In this document: piece by piece, positions 7,578-16,494 of the stretch
How positions within the stretch are numbered: the stretch's first letter is position 1
Layout: every line of letters begins with the position of its first letter
Origin: Actinomycetota bacterium
GTDB taxonomy: Bacteria > Actinomycetota > Actinomycetes > Streptosporangiales > Streptosporangiaceae
Assembly (NCBI GenBank): GCA_003140115.1
Contig: PLIQ01000123.1
Span: 15,818 to 38,603, forward strand
Direction: 5' to 3'
Length of the DNA: 22,786 nt
Notes under the pieces: generated by a model
What the model saw: only the letters and a program-made list of their open reading frames with translations
Told to the model about the DNA's origin: nothing
The model's database searches: none
Made by a program: the position numbers and the translations under genes

Positions 7578-8006
7578 ATGACCCAGGAAGGCAACGAGGC
7601 CGCCCGGGCCCGCAGGCTCGTGCACGGGCAGGTCTGCTACCTGCAGATGCCGGCCGTCGACAGCGCCCGGGCGGCCGCGTTCTATGAGGCCGTCTTCGGT
7701 TGGCCGACCGAACACCCCTACCAGGACTTTGAGTCCCCTGGCCTGATCGGCCAGTGGGTGCCGGGCCGCCCGCCAGCCCCGGACGCCGGACCGATGATCT
7801 GGATCCACGTGGCCGACCTGGACCAGACGCTGGCCACCGTCGTCCAGCACGGCGGCGAGATCATCGATCCTCCGTCACCCGACGGCCCCAACCGCACGCT
7901 GGCCACCATCGTCGATCCGGAAGGCAATCCCGTCGGCCTGGCCAGCCACGCCAGCGCCAACGACGGCACCGCCAGCGCCAGCAAAGCCCCGGCCACGAAC
8001 GATTAA
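7578..8006 (+). CDS. VOC-superfamily (glyoxalase/bleomycin-resistance fold) protein
   Basis: The 142-aa protein has paired beta-alpha-beta-beta-beta modules. It opens with HGQVCYLQMPAVDSARAAAFYE, the usual VOC start with a conserved His, has IWIHVADLDQTLATVVQHGGEI in the second module, and ends with TIVDPEGNPVGL, the typical closing strand. Family members bind metals and act in isomerase, dioxygenase or drug-sequestration reactions; the closest type here looks like the YdfN/CFP-30-like glyoxalase-related proteins of actinobacteria. The ATG at 7578 has AGAAGGG (7564-7570) upstream; an earlier in-frame start at 7500 lies inside the methyltransferase gene and is less likely. The C-terminal 20 residues (Ala/Ser/Thr/Asn) are a disordered tail. 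Probably the last gene of the GTPase operon. Confidence 0.85.
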   Translation: MTQEGNEAARARRLVHGQVCYLQMPAVDSARAAAFYEAVFGWPTEHPYQDFESPGLIGQWVPGRPPAPDAGPMIWIHVADLDQTLATVVQHGGEIIDPPSPDGPNRTLATIVDPEGNPVGLASHASANDGTASASKAPATND

Positions 8007-8052
8007 GCCACGGGCGGAACGCCTCCGGGTAAGCAGCCTTCCCAACTCCCTG

Positions 8053-8094
8053 TTGCACTGTAATGCTGTAATCAAGATACGGATGCCCCGGGAG
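8053..8094 (+). promoter_or_regulatory. AT-rich promoter-like stretch and ribosome binding site upstream of the HtrA-type protease
   Basis: In an otherwise very GC-rich setting, 8053-8080 contains TTGCAC (8053-8058, -35-like) and two direct copies of CTGTAAT (8058-8064 and 8066-8072), followed by AGATAC, which is a poor -10 element. GGGAG at 8090-8094 is the ribosome binding site for the ATG at 8100. The 93-nt gap and this composition suggest the protease has its own promoter; the repeated heptamer could be a regulator site. Confidence 0.35.
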
Positions 8095-8099
8095 ATCAC

Positions 8100-9035
8100 A
8101 TGGAGGCTAGTAACCCGCTGGACGCGTACTCGCAGATCGTCTCCGGCGCGGCCGAACGGCTCACGCCCAAGGTCGCGAGCCTGCGCGTCCCGCGTCAGGG
8201 CAGCCGGGGAGGGACGGGGGAGAGCCTCGGCTCGGCCGTCGTCTTCACCGGCGACGGGTTCCTGCTCACCAACGCGCACGTGGTCGGCCAGGCGAACGGC
8301 GGCACCGCGGCGTTCTCCGACGGCACCTCGGTGCCGTTCCGGGTGGTGGGCGCCGACCCGCTGTCCGACCTGGCGGTGCTACGCGCGAACGGCGAGACCC
8401 CGGCGCCGGCCGAGCTCGGCGAGGCCGACCAGCTCGTCGTCGGCCAGCTTGTGGTCGCGATCGGTAACCCGCTCGGCCTGGCCGGCTCGGTCACGGCCGG
8501 CGTGATCAGCGCGCTCGGCCGCTCCCTGCCCGCCCGCGGCCGGGTCATCGAGGACGTCATCCAGACCGACGCCGCGCTCAACCCGGGCAACTCCGGCGGC
8601 GCGCTGGCCGACGCGAACGCCCGCGTGGTCGGCATCAACACCGCCGTGGCCGGCGTGGGCCTGGGCATGGCGGTCCCGGTCAACGGCACCACCCGCCGGA
8701 TCATCTCCGCGCTGATGGCCGACGGCCGGGTCCGGCGTGCCTACCTGGGCCTGGCCATGATGCCGGGTCCGGTGCCCGCCGCCTGGCGGGAGCGCCTGGG
8801 TCGCAAGACCGGCCTGCTCGTCGCCCAGGTGGTGGCCGGCGGCCCCGCCGACCGGGCCGGCCTGCGCGCCGGGGACCTGCTGCTCACCGTGGCCGGCAAG
8901 CCGGTCGCGGTCTCCCAGGACCTGCAGCGGCAGATGTTCTCCGAGGCGATCGGCCAGCCGCTGGCGATCACCGTGATGCGCAACGGCGCCCTGGTCGACG
9001 TCATCGCCGAGCCCACCGAGCTAGTCGCCGCCTAG
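8100..9035 (+). CDS. HtrA/DegP-like S1C serine protease with PDZ domain, no signal peptide
   Basis: The 311-aa protein has a trypsin-like domain with the catalytic triad His60 (LLTNAHVV), Asp90 (PLSDLAVL) and Ser165 (NPGNSGGAL), then a PDZ domain from about residue 215 to 300 (LLVAQVVAGGPADRAGLRAGDLLL). HtrA proteins degrade or refold damaged proteins. Most actinobacterial relatives have an N-terminal membrane anchor or signal peptide; here the N-terminus (MEASNPLDAYSQIV) is polar and no transmembrane segment is visible, so a cytoplasmic location is predicted. The start is supported by GGGAG 5 nt upstream. A start further upstream that adds a signal peptide is not possible in frame within the visible gap. 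Confidence 0.9.
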   Translation: MEASNPLDAYSQIVSGAAERLTPKVASLRVPRQGSRGGTGESLGSAVVFTGDGFLLTNAHVVGQANGGTAAFSDGTSVPFRVVGADPLSDLAVLRANGETPAPAELGEADQLVVGQLVVAIGNPLGLAGSVTAGVISALGRSLPARGRVIEDVIQTDAALNPGNSGGALADANARVVGINTAVAGVGLGMAVPVNGTTRRIISALMADGRVRRAYLGLAMMPGPVPAAWRERLGRKTGLLVAQVVAGGPADRAGLRAGDLLLTVAGKPVAVSQDLQRQMFSEAIGQPLAITVMRNGALVDVIAEPTELVAA

Positions 9036-9101
9036 CCCTTCACCAGCCCCACCAGCCCCACCCACCCCATTTCCCGGGAGCGTTCGGGCGTGCGGGAGCG
9101 T

Positions 9102-9133
9102 CTGGGGGTCCATAGCGCCTAAAACCCTCCCAG
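9102..9133. terminator. Imperfect hairpin between convergent genes
   Basis: CTGGGGGT (9102-9109) can pair with ACC-CCCAG (9124-9126 and 9129-9133), with a 2-nt bulge and a 14-nt loop. It lies between the protease stop and the end of the convergent kinase-like gene, where a shared terminator is expected. Just upstream is a direct repeat CGGGAGCGT at 9075-9083 and 9093-9101. Confidence 0.3.
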
Positions 9134-9138
9134 GAACC

Positions 9139-9693
9139 CTAATCCACCGCAGTAAGCGGGGGATACCCCGCGTCGCGCAGGAACCGGCGCACAGCTCTGG
9201 GGCTCGTGAGGCGAAAGAAGCGCAGGTGCCCGTAAGCCGAGTCGGTCATGGCCGCCTCGTACCGCGCCCGATTCCTCGCGTGCGTCTGCCAGGCCCAGAC
9301 GATGACCGACTCCTCCTTGTCCAGGGTGAAGAGGTTCCGCCACCGCTCGCGGTTGCCGTTCCACAGCTCGGTCCGCCCCGCCACCCGCAAGACGGTACGC
9401 CAGATGATCCGGCGCATCACGATCCGCTTCGGCAGGTCGAGGACGACGACGGTGTCGGCCCGCGCCCACACGATGTCCCGGACCGTGCTGTAGTTGCCGT
9501 CGATGACCCAGCGCTCGCCGTCCACCGCAGCGGCTACCCGCGCCTGGTACTCCGCCGCGGGCAGCGGCTGCCAGTCCGGCTGGTGGTAGACGGAATCCAG
9601 TTCCAGCCAGGGCGCGCCGAGGATCCGCGCCAGCGACGAAGCGAGCGTCGACTTGCCCGAGCCTGAGGTCCCCACCACCGAGACGCGCCGCAC
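9139..9693 (-). CDS. Small P-loop NTPase of the adenylate kinase/'topology modulation' (FlaR-like) family
   Basis: The product is about 184 aa. Its N-terminus reads [15 protein letters not shown], a Walker A motif with Lys14, followed by [14 protein letters not shown] and WVIDGNYST, both typical of the FlaR-like 'DNA topology modulation' kinases, and by [19 protein letters not shown], the central strand and arginine-rich lid. The biochemical substrate in this family is not established; nucleotide or small-molecule phosphorylation is assumed from the fold. The GTG at 9691-9693 places Met immediately before the first strand, as usual in the family; a TTG at 9711 would add six residues. It is divergent from hutU, separated by about 66 bp. 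Confidence 0.8.
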   Translation of the reverse strand: MRRVSVVGTSGSGKSTLASSLARILGAPWLELDSVYHQPDWQPLPAAEYQARVAAAVDGERWVIDGNYSTVRDIVWARADTVVVLDLPKRIVMRRIIWRTVLRVAGRTELWNGNRERWRNLFTLDKEESVIVWAWQTHARNRARYEAAMTDSAYGHLRFFRLTSPRAVRRFLRDAGYPPLTAVD

Positions 9694-9723
9694 AGCCGCC
9701 GAACCTACCAACCGAACGCCCGC

Positions 9724-9753
9724 CTGTCACCTCGATTACCGCCCTGCCATGAT
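9724..9753 (+). promoter_or_regulatory. Candidate hutU promoter, possibly leaderless
   Basis: CTGTCA (9724-9729) and CATGAT (9748-9753) are separated by 18 nt, and the ATG at 9760 begins 6 nt after the -10-like hexamer. No good ribosome binding site precedes this ATG. The arrangement fits a leaderless transcript, as is common in actinobacteria. The hexamers match the consensus only partly. Confidence 0.35.
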
Positions 9754-9759
9754 GGGCAC

Positions 9760-11417
<1,658 letters not shown>

Positions 11418-11421
<4 letters not shown>

Positions 11422-12632
11422 CCTTCGCCGAGCTCTGGCGCGAGCTCGAGCCGATCGGCCGCGACCCGCAGACCGGCGGCTACCGTCGCTACTCCTGGAC
11501 GCCGGCCGACACGGCCTGCCGGGCCTGGTTCACCGGCCAGGCCGAGCGGCGCGGCCTAGCCGTGGAAACCGACAACAACGGCAACCTGTGGGCCTGGTGG
11601 GGACCGAAGGGCCCCGGTGCCGTCGTGACCGGCAGCCACCTGGATTCGGTCCCGGACGGCGGCGGCTTCGACGGGGCACTGGGCGTCGTCACCGCCCTGG
11701 CCGCCGTGGACCTGCTGAAAGCCAAGCCCTTTTATCCCGAACGAAGCGTGGTTCTTGCCGCCTTCACCGAGGAAGAAGGCGCGCGCTTCGGCGTCTCGTG
11801 CCTGGGCAGCCGCCTGCTGACCGGGGTCGTCGACCCGGACGCCGCGCGGGCTCTAACCGACGACGCCGGCACCACGCTGGCGCAGGCCATGATCGCCGCG
11901 GGTCAAGATCCCGGCTACCTCGGTCCCCGCGACGACCTGCTGGACGGCATCGCCGCCTTCGTCGAACTGCACGTCGAGCAGGGTCGCGCGCTCGCCCCCC
12001 AGGGCGCCGCCCTGGGCCTGGCCGAGGGGATCTGGCCGCACGGGCGGTGGCGGTTCGACTTCACGGGCCGCGCCGATCACGCCGGGACGGCGCGGCTCGC
12101 CGACCGCCGCGACCCGATGCTGCCCTACGCGGGTACCGTGCTGGCCGCCCGCCAGGCCGCCGCGGAGAACGGCGCCGTGGCCACGTTCGGCAAGGTCATC
12201 GTCGAACCGAACGGCACCAATGCGGTGCCCTCGGCGGTCCGGGCCTGGCTGGACGCCCGCGCCGCGGACGAAGAAACCATGGCCAGGACGGTCACCACGG
12301 TCCGTTCGGCCGCAGCAGGGTTTGCGGAAGAACACGGGGTCACGCTCAGCGTGCGCGAAGAGTCGGTCACCCCGCTCGTGCGTTTCGATGAGGGTCTGCG
12401 GGACCGGATCGCCGCCACCCTCGCCGCGGCCGGGATCAGCACGCCGGTGCTGCCCACCGCCGCCGGGCACGACGCCGGGTTCCTCGCCGCCCGGGTCCCG
12501 GCCGCCATGCTGTTCGTCCGCAACCCGACCGGCATCTCGCACTCGCCCGCCGAACACGCCGACCTGGCCGACTGCGAAGCCGGCGTCACCGCCCTGGCCG
12601 CCGTCCTGGCCGACCTCGCGGGCCCGACGTGA
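11418..12632 (+). CDS. M20-family amidohydrolase (allantoate/N-carbamoyl-amino-acid hydrolase type), probable N-formyl- or related glutamate amidase of the hut pathway
   Basis: The 404-aa protein has the M20 peptidase/AmaB layout. Predicted dimetal ligands are His74 ([11 protein letters not shown]), Asp85 (GGFDGALG), Glu119-Glu120 (FTEEEGARF), His185 (ELHVEQG) and His375 (GISHSPAEH). By homology alone it would be called allantoate amidohydrolase or N-carbamoyl-L-amino-acid hydrolase. It overlaps hutU by ATGA and hutF by GTGA, and the same gene order occurs in Streptomyces hut clusters. I infer that it hydrolyses the N-formylglutamate produced by HutF, replacing HutG. That substrate is inference; no gene for purine catabolism is nearby to support allantoate. 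Confidence 0.85.
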
Positions 12633-14014
12633 CCCAGGCCACCCAGTCCGTTCCTCGCCGCTGGCTGGCCGACCTGGCCTGGCTCCCCGGCCAGGGCGTC
12701 CGCCGCGACGTCCTGATCGAAGCCGACGGCGACCGCTTCACCGCCGTCGCCCCCGGCGCGCCAGCCCCGCCCGACACGACACGCCTTCATGGCCTCACGC
12801 TTCCCGGCTTGGCCAACGCGCACTCACACGCGTTCCACCGCGCGCTGCGCTCTGTTACCCAGGCCGACCGCGGCACGTTCTGGACCTGGCGCGAGCGGAT
12901 GTACGAGGTCGCGGGCCGGCTCGACCCGGACAGCTATTACCGGCTGGCCCGGGCCACCTTCGCCGAGATGGCGCTGGCCGGGGTGAGCTGCGTGGGGGAG
13001 TTCCACTACCTGCACCACCAGCCGGGCGGGCACCCGTACGCCGACCCGAACATCATGAGCCGCGCCCTGGTGGACGCCGCCGCCGAGGCGGGCCTGCGCA
13101 TCACGCTGCTCGACACCTGCTACCTGACGGGCGGCCTGGCCGAGGAAGGCCTGCTGCCGCTGGCCGGACCCCAGCTGCGGTTCAGTGACGGCGACGCCGT
13201 GCGCTGGGCGGCGCGGGTCACCGCCTTCGACTGCGACGAGCACGGCATGATCGCCCCGCACGCCCAGGTCGGCGCCGCGATCCACTCCGTCCGCGCGGTG
13301 CCGCGGGGGCAGATGCACCCGGTGGTGGCCTGGGCCCACCGGTTCGGCGCCCCGCTGCACGTCCACCTGTCCGAGCAGCGGGCCGAGAACGAGGCGTGCC
13401 AGGCGGTCTACGGGATGTCGCCCACCCGACTGCTGTACGAGCAGGACGTGCTCGGCCCGCGGACGACGGTCGTGCATGCCACCCACCTGGACGACGCTGA
13501 CCTGGAACTGCTCGGCGGCGAGCGAGTGTTCGCCTGCCTGTGCCCGACCACCGAACGCGACCTGGGTGACGGCCTGGCCCCGGCCCAGGCCCTGGCCGCG
13601 GCGGGCTGCCCGCTGACCCTGGGTAGCGATAGCCACGCGGTGATCGACATCCTGGCTGAGGCACGCGGCGTCGAGTACGCCGAACGCCTGGCCCGCCGCG
13701 CCCGCGGCCACTTCACCGCCGAGGACCTGATGCGCTCCGCGACTACCGACGGGCACACCAGCCTGGGCTGGCCTGACGCGGGAGAGATCACCCCCGGCGC
13801 CCGGGCCGACCTGGTCGCCGTGTCCCTGGACACCGTGCGGACCGCGGGCACCGCCGAGGCCGCGGTCCTGGAGGCGGCCGTGTTCGCCGCCACCGCGGCC
13901 GACGTCACCGACGTCGTGATCAGCGGCCGCGACGTGGTCCGCGGCGGTGTCCACCTGCTCGTCCCCGACGTACCAGGCGAGCTGTCCCGTTCGATCCGCG
14001 CCGTTCTGGGTTGA
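12629..14014 (+). CDS. hutF: Formimidoylglutamate deiminase
   Basis: The 461-aa protein belongs to the amidohydrolase superfamily. The metal motif is NAHSHAFHRAL (His65, His67), followed by HVHLSEQRAEN (His244, His246), VVHATHL (His283) and TLGSDSH (Asp334), all typical of HutF. It deiminates N-formimino-L-glutamate to N-formyl-L-glutamate and ammonia, the step used in the Pseudomonas/actinobacterial branch of histidine degradation. The GTG start at 12629 overlaps the upstream stop (TGA 12630-12632), so translation is coupled. The pathway step before it (HutI, imidazolonepropionase), often the next gene in related clusters, does not follow here; ssb does. Related chlorohydrolases such as guanine deaminase lack the HLSEQ motif. 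Confidence 0.92.
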   Translation: MTQATQSVPRRWLADLAWLPGQGVRRDVLIEADGDRFTAVAPGAPAPPDTTRLHGLTLPGLANAHSHAFHRALRSVTQADRGTFWTWRERMYEVAGRLDPDSYYRLARATFAEMALAGVSCVGEFHYLHHQPGGHPYADPNIMSRALVDAAAEAGLRITLLDTCYLTGGLAEEGLLPLAGPQLRFSDGDAVRWAARVTAFDCDEHGMIAPHAQVGAAIHSVRAVPRGQMHPVVAWAHRFGAPLHVHLSEQRAENEACQAVYGMSPTRLLYEQDVLGPRTTVVHATHLDDADLELLGGERVFACLCPTTERDLGDGLAPAQALAAAGCPLTLGSDSHAVIDILAEARGVEYAERLARRARGHFTAEDLMRSATTDGHTSLGWPDAGEITPGARADLVAVSLDTVRTAGTAEAAVLEAAVFAATAADVTDVVISGRDVVRGGVHLLVPDVPGELSRSIRAVLG

Positions 14015-14059
14015 GAATGGCGCGGCATTATCGCGCAACGCGTCGCGGATGGCAACTGG

Positions 14060-14098
14060 TTGTCCACAGGCGTGCCTGCTTTGTCGGGGTTATCCACA
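14060..14098 (+). promoter_or_regulatory. Two consensus DnaA boxes upstream of ssb
   Basis: TTGTCCACA at 14060-14068 and TTATCCACA at 14090-14098 both match the DnaA box consensus exactly (the first the actinobacterial form, the second the E. coli form). They face the same way and their starts are 30 bp apart, about three helical turns. They lie 96-134 bp upstream of the ssb start, in the only gap between hutF and ssb. This fits DnaA-dependent control of ssb. DnaA binding is inferred. Confidence 0.75.
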
Positions 14099-14150
14099 GG
14101 GGCGCGATGAGGCACGGCGGGGGGAGGCGCATCGCGGCACCGTGGAGGAA

Positions 14151-14187
14151 CCGGCAGCCGTGGGGCTGCCGGGCATCCCCAAGGAGG
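14151..14187 (+). promoter_or_regulatory. Leader hairpin followed by a strong ribosome binding site for ssb
   Basis: CCGGCAGCC (14151-14159) and GGCTGCCGG (14164-14172) form a perfect 9-bp stem with a GTGG tetraloop, 8 nt before AAGGAGG (14181-14187). The ribosome binding site lies 6 nt before the ATG at 14194, which decides the ssb start over an in-frame GTG at 14191. The stem may stabilise the message or modulate translation. Confidence 0.5.
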
Positions 14188-14193
14188 ATCGTG

Positions 14194-14778
14194 ATGAGCC
14201 AGGGCGGATACGTGACGCTCGTGGGCTTCGTAGCCCAGGACCCAATTCAGCGCCCGACCAAGAACGGCGTCTTGGTCACCGATCTGCGCGTGGGCACGAC
14301 GCCTCGCGTGCGGGACCAGGTGACCAACGAGTGGCGCGACGGGGACACGTCGTACTACGACGTCAGCTGCTGGCGCAGGCTCGGTGAAAACGTCCGGGCT
14401 AGCCTGCGCAAGGGCGACCCAGTGATGATCAAGGGGAAGTTCAGGTCCCGGACGTTCACGGACAAGAACGGGGTGTCCCGGACCGTGATCGACATCGTGG
14501 CCGACACCGTCGGGCATGACATGAACCGCGGCGTAGCCAACTACCTGCGTCTGCACCGTCCCGTGACCACCGAAGGCGGCTCGGTGGCCGCAACATCGCA
14601 GGACATGGCCGACGGTCGAGAGCTGACCGAGGACCAGGACTTGCTCGACGATGAGGCGATCGAGCATTTCGGACGTGAACTTGCCGGCCTCGGCGAAGCC
14701 GAAGTCACGACGCAAGATCTCGAGGAGGACGAGGCGACCGACGCCACGGCGTCGTCAGCACCGTCAGTCCCCTTCTGA
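14194..14778 (+). CDS. ssb: Single-stranded DNA-binding protein (SsbB-like)
   Basis: The 194-aa protein has an N-terminal OB fold (about 1-115): VTLVGFVAQDPIQRPTKNG, TSYYDVSCWRRLGENV and GDPVMIKGKFRSRTF are typical SSB strands. The C-terminal 75 residues are acidic and disordered. The tip reads SSAPSVPF: the terminal Pro-Phe is kept, but the two Asp residues of the common DDIPF tip are missing, so partner binding may differ from the housekeeping SSB. Its neighbours resemble Mycobacterium Rv2478c-Rv2477c (a second ssb beside ettA). The role is probably the paralogous SSB rather than the replication SSB that normally sits beside rpsF/rpsR, but this needs the rest of the genome. Confidence 0.9.
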   Translation: MSQGGYVTLVGFVAQDPIQRPTKNGVLVTDLRVGTTPRVRDQVTNEWRDGDTSYYDVSCWRRLGENVRASLRKGDPVMIKGKFRSRTFTDKNGVSRTVIDIVADTVGHDMNRGVANYLRLHRPVTTEGGSVAATSQDMADGRELTEDQDLLDDEAIEHFGRELAGLGEAEVTTQDLEEDEATDATASSAPSVPF

Positions 14779-15089
14779 GTGCTAGATCCAGATAACGCCT
14801 CGCACCGATCTACCCCCCTCAAATCGGGCGCCGCACGGAGCGGATACGCCGCATACCGTAGCGTAGCCGCTCCAGCGGCGCCAATCGTACTATCTGTCAC
14901 AGCAACGGCGTGTCTTCTCTTGAGTCACTGCTGGTTGGAAGCGCTCGCCATCCGCCGTCCCCCCGGACGGGCCAGCTAACATACCGGTTTTGCCGACGCG
15001 CTGGCACTCACCGCATTTACAATATTACCCAACGTGATAACCGGGCCTGGCGGGGGTCCGCATCAGCCTAGCTGACCGAGGCGGAAGGC
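14779..15089. other. 311-bp intergenic region between ssb and the diguanylate cyclase
   Basis: No gene is evident. The region contains the long hairpin at 14827-14882, a 6-bp hairpin CCGTCC-CCCC-GGACGG at 14955-14970, and a relatively AT-rich stretch (15014-15030) with TACAAT at 15018-15023, the best -10 candidate for the following gene, without a good -35. GAGG at 15079-15082 is the likely ribosome binding site for the ATG at 15090. Confidence 0.5.
14827..14882. repeat. Long imperfect hairpin with a 20-bp stem
   Basis: GGCGCCGC (14827-14834) pairs with GCGGCGCC (14875-14882), GGAGCGG (14837-14843) with CCGCTCC (14867-14873), and TACGC (14845-14849) with GCGTA (14861-14865), leaving an 11-nt loop and interior offsets of only one or two bases. 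It begins 48 nt after the ssb stop. It may be the ssb terminator, although no T tract follows, or a dispersed palindromic element. The pairing is directly visible. Confidence 0.6.
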
Positions 15090-16484
15090 ATGTCAGCAGT
15101 CCAAGAGGCGATCGGGCGGCGCCACCGGGATCTTCGGCGCCTGATCAGGTGGTCCCCGCGCTGGGGGCCGTGGAGGGATTGTCCTCCCGGGCTCACATCG
15201 GGCTGGCCCCTGCTTACCATGCCGACTTCACTGGTCGTATACGTGCTGAGCATCCTCGCCTGCGACCTGGGACTTATCGGCTGGGAACTCACCCACACGC
15301 AGCCGCGCGCAGGCCACCTGGCGGTGTTCGCCGCGCTACTTGCTCCCGCCGTGATCTGCATCGAGGCTATGCGCCGGCTCGGCCAGCCGTCCGGGGTGTC
15401 GCGGGACCTCTTGTCCGCCTGGTGGCTGCCGATCGCGCTGCTGCTGCCGCCGGTCTACGTGCTGCTCGCGCCGTTCGGCATCGGCCCGGTTCTCTACCTG
15501 CGGGCCCGCCGGATACCTATGTACCGCCGCGTGTTCAGCTCGGCCGCGCTCGGGCTGGCGGGCGCTGCCGCGTCGGCCACGTTTCACCTGGCCGTCCCGC
15601 AGGCGTTCCGGATCAGCCTGGAAGGCTCGCACGAGTGGCTCACGCGGCCGACCGTGATCTTGATCGCGGTCGGCTGCGCGGTCCTGTTCGCCGTGCTCAA
15701 CACGGGCATCGTCGCGGTCGCCGTGCACCTGGCCGATCCCGAGGCGCGACTGGCCAAGGTGCTCTGGGACCGGGAAACCTTGCTGCTCGACCTCACCGAG
15801 ACGTGCGTCGGCATCCTCGTCGCCGTGACCTGCGCGCTCAGCTTCCTGCTGCTGCTCATCGCCCTGCCGCCGGTCATCCTGCTGCAGCGCAGCCTCATGC
15901 ACCAGCAGCTGGCCGCGGCCGCCCGCACCGACCCCAAGACCGGGCTGCTGAACGCCACCGCCTGGCAGCGGGAGGCCGATGCTCAGGTCACCCGGGCGCT
16001 GCGGGGCAGCGCTCCGCTTTCCCTGTTGCTCGTGGATGTAGACCACTTCAAGCAGGTCAACGACAGCCACGGCCACCTCGTCGGAGACGACGTCCTGCGC
16101 GCGCTGGCCACCGAGTTGCGTCAGCAGGTCCGTGAGTCAGACGTGGTAGGCCGGTTCGGCGGGGAGGAGTTCACCGTCCTGCTGCCCCAAACCGACAGCG
16201 ACGGCGCGTGCCGGATCGCCGAGCGGCTGCGGAGCGGCGCGGGGTTGCTCAGCGTGGCCGCCGACCCGGCGACCGACACCAGGATCAGTGTCACCGTCTC
16301 GATCGGAGTAGCCGTGCTCGGTGAGCATGGCAGTGGCCTGTTCGAGCTGCTCGCGGCGGCCGACCTGGCCCTGTACCGGGCCAAGGAAGCCGGCCGGAAC
16401 CAGGTACGCATGTACGCCCCGCAGCAACCGCAGATGGCGCCCGCCGACCAGGAGATTGACGAGGCAACCGGCGCGTGCCCGTAG
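15090..16484 (+). CDS. Membrane-bound diguanylate cyclase (GGDEF domain)
   Basis: The 464-aa protein has six hydrophobic segments between residues about 47 and 265, with no recognised ligand-binding domain, followed by a GGDEF domain (about 282-442). The active-site loop is GGEEF at 357-361, and the substrate motif LLVDVDHFKQVNDSHGH is intact, so it should make cyclic di-GMP from two GTP. An inhibitory I-site RESD lies at 348-351, five residues before GGEEF as expected, which predicts product feedback. No EAL or HD-GYP domain is present. The ATG at 15090 has a modest GAGG ribosome binding site; Met44 (ATG at 15219) is an alternative that would keep the membrane segments. ettA begins 10 nt downstream. 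The environmental signal is unknown. Confidence 0.9.
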   Translation: MSAVQEAIGRRHRDLRRLIRWSPRWGPWRDCPPGLTSGWPLLTMPTSLVVYVLSILACDLGLIGWELTHTQPRAGHLAVFAALLAPAVICIEAMRRLGQPSGVSRDLLSAWWLPIALLLPPVYVLLAPFGIGPVLYLRARRIPMYRRVFSSAALGLAGAAASATFHLAVPQAFRISLEGSHEWLTRPTVILIAVGCAVLFAVLNTGIVAVAVHLADPEARLAKVLWDRETLLLDLTETCVGILVAVTCALSFLLLLIALPPVILLQRSLMHQQLAAAARTDPKTGLLNATAWQREADAQVTRALRGSAPLSLLLVDVDHFKQVNDSHGHLVGDDVLRALATELRQQVRESDVVGRFGGEEFTVLLPQTDSDGACRIAERLRSGAGLLSVAADPATDTRISVTVSIGVAVLGEHGSGLFELLAAADLALYRAKEAGRNQVRMYAPQQPQMAPADQEIDEATGACP

Positions 16485-16487
16485 GCT
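16456..16487 (+). promoter_or_regulatory. Possible ettA promoter with leaderless start
   Basis: TAGGCT (16482-16487, TANNNT type) lies 7 nt before the ettA ATG at 16495, the spacing of leaderless transcripts in actinobacteria. TTGACG at 16456-16461 matches the -35 consensus well, but the spacing of 20 nt is long. GGAG (16488-16491) only 3 nt before the ATG is a weak ribosome binding site. The hexamer contains the stop codon of the preceding gene. Confidence 0.4.
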
Positions 16488-16494
16488 GGAGTAC

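Noticed and set aside
14011..14193. Upstream extension of ssb by 61 codons
   Set aside because: It would place the DnaA boxes and leader hairpin inside the gene and gives an Arg/Trp-rich peptide unrelated to SSB. AAGGAGG sits exactly before ATG 14194.
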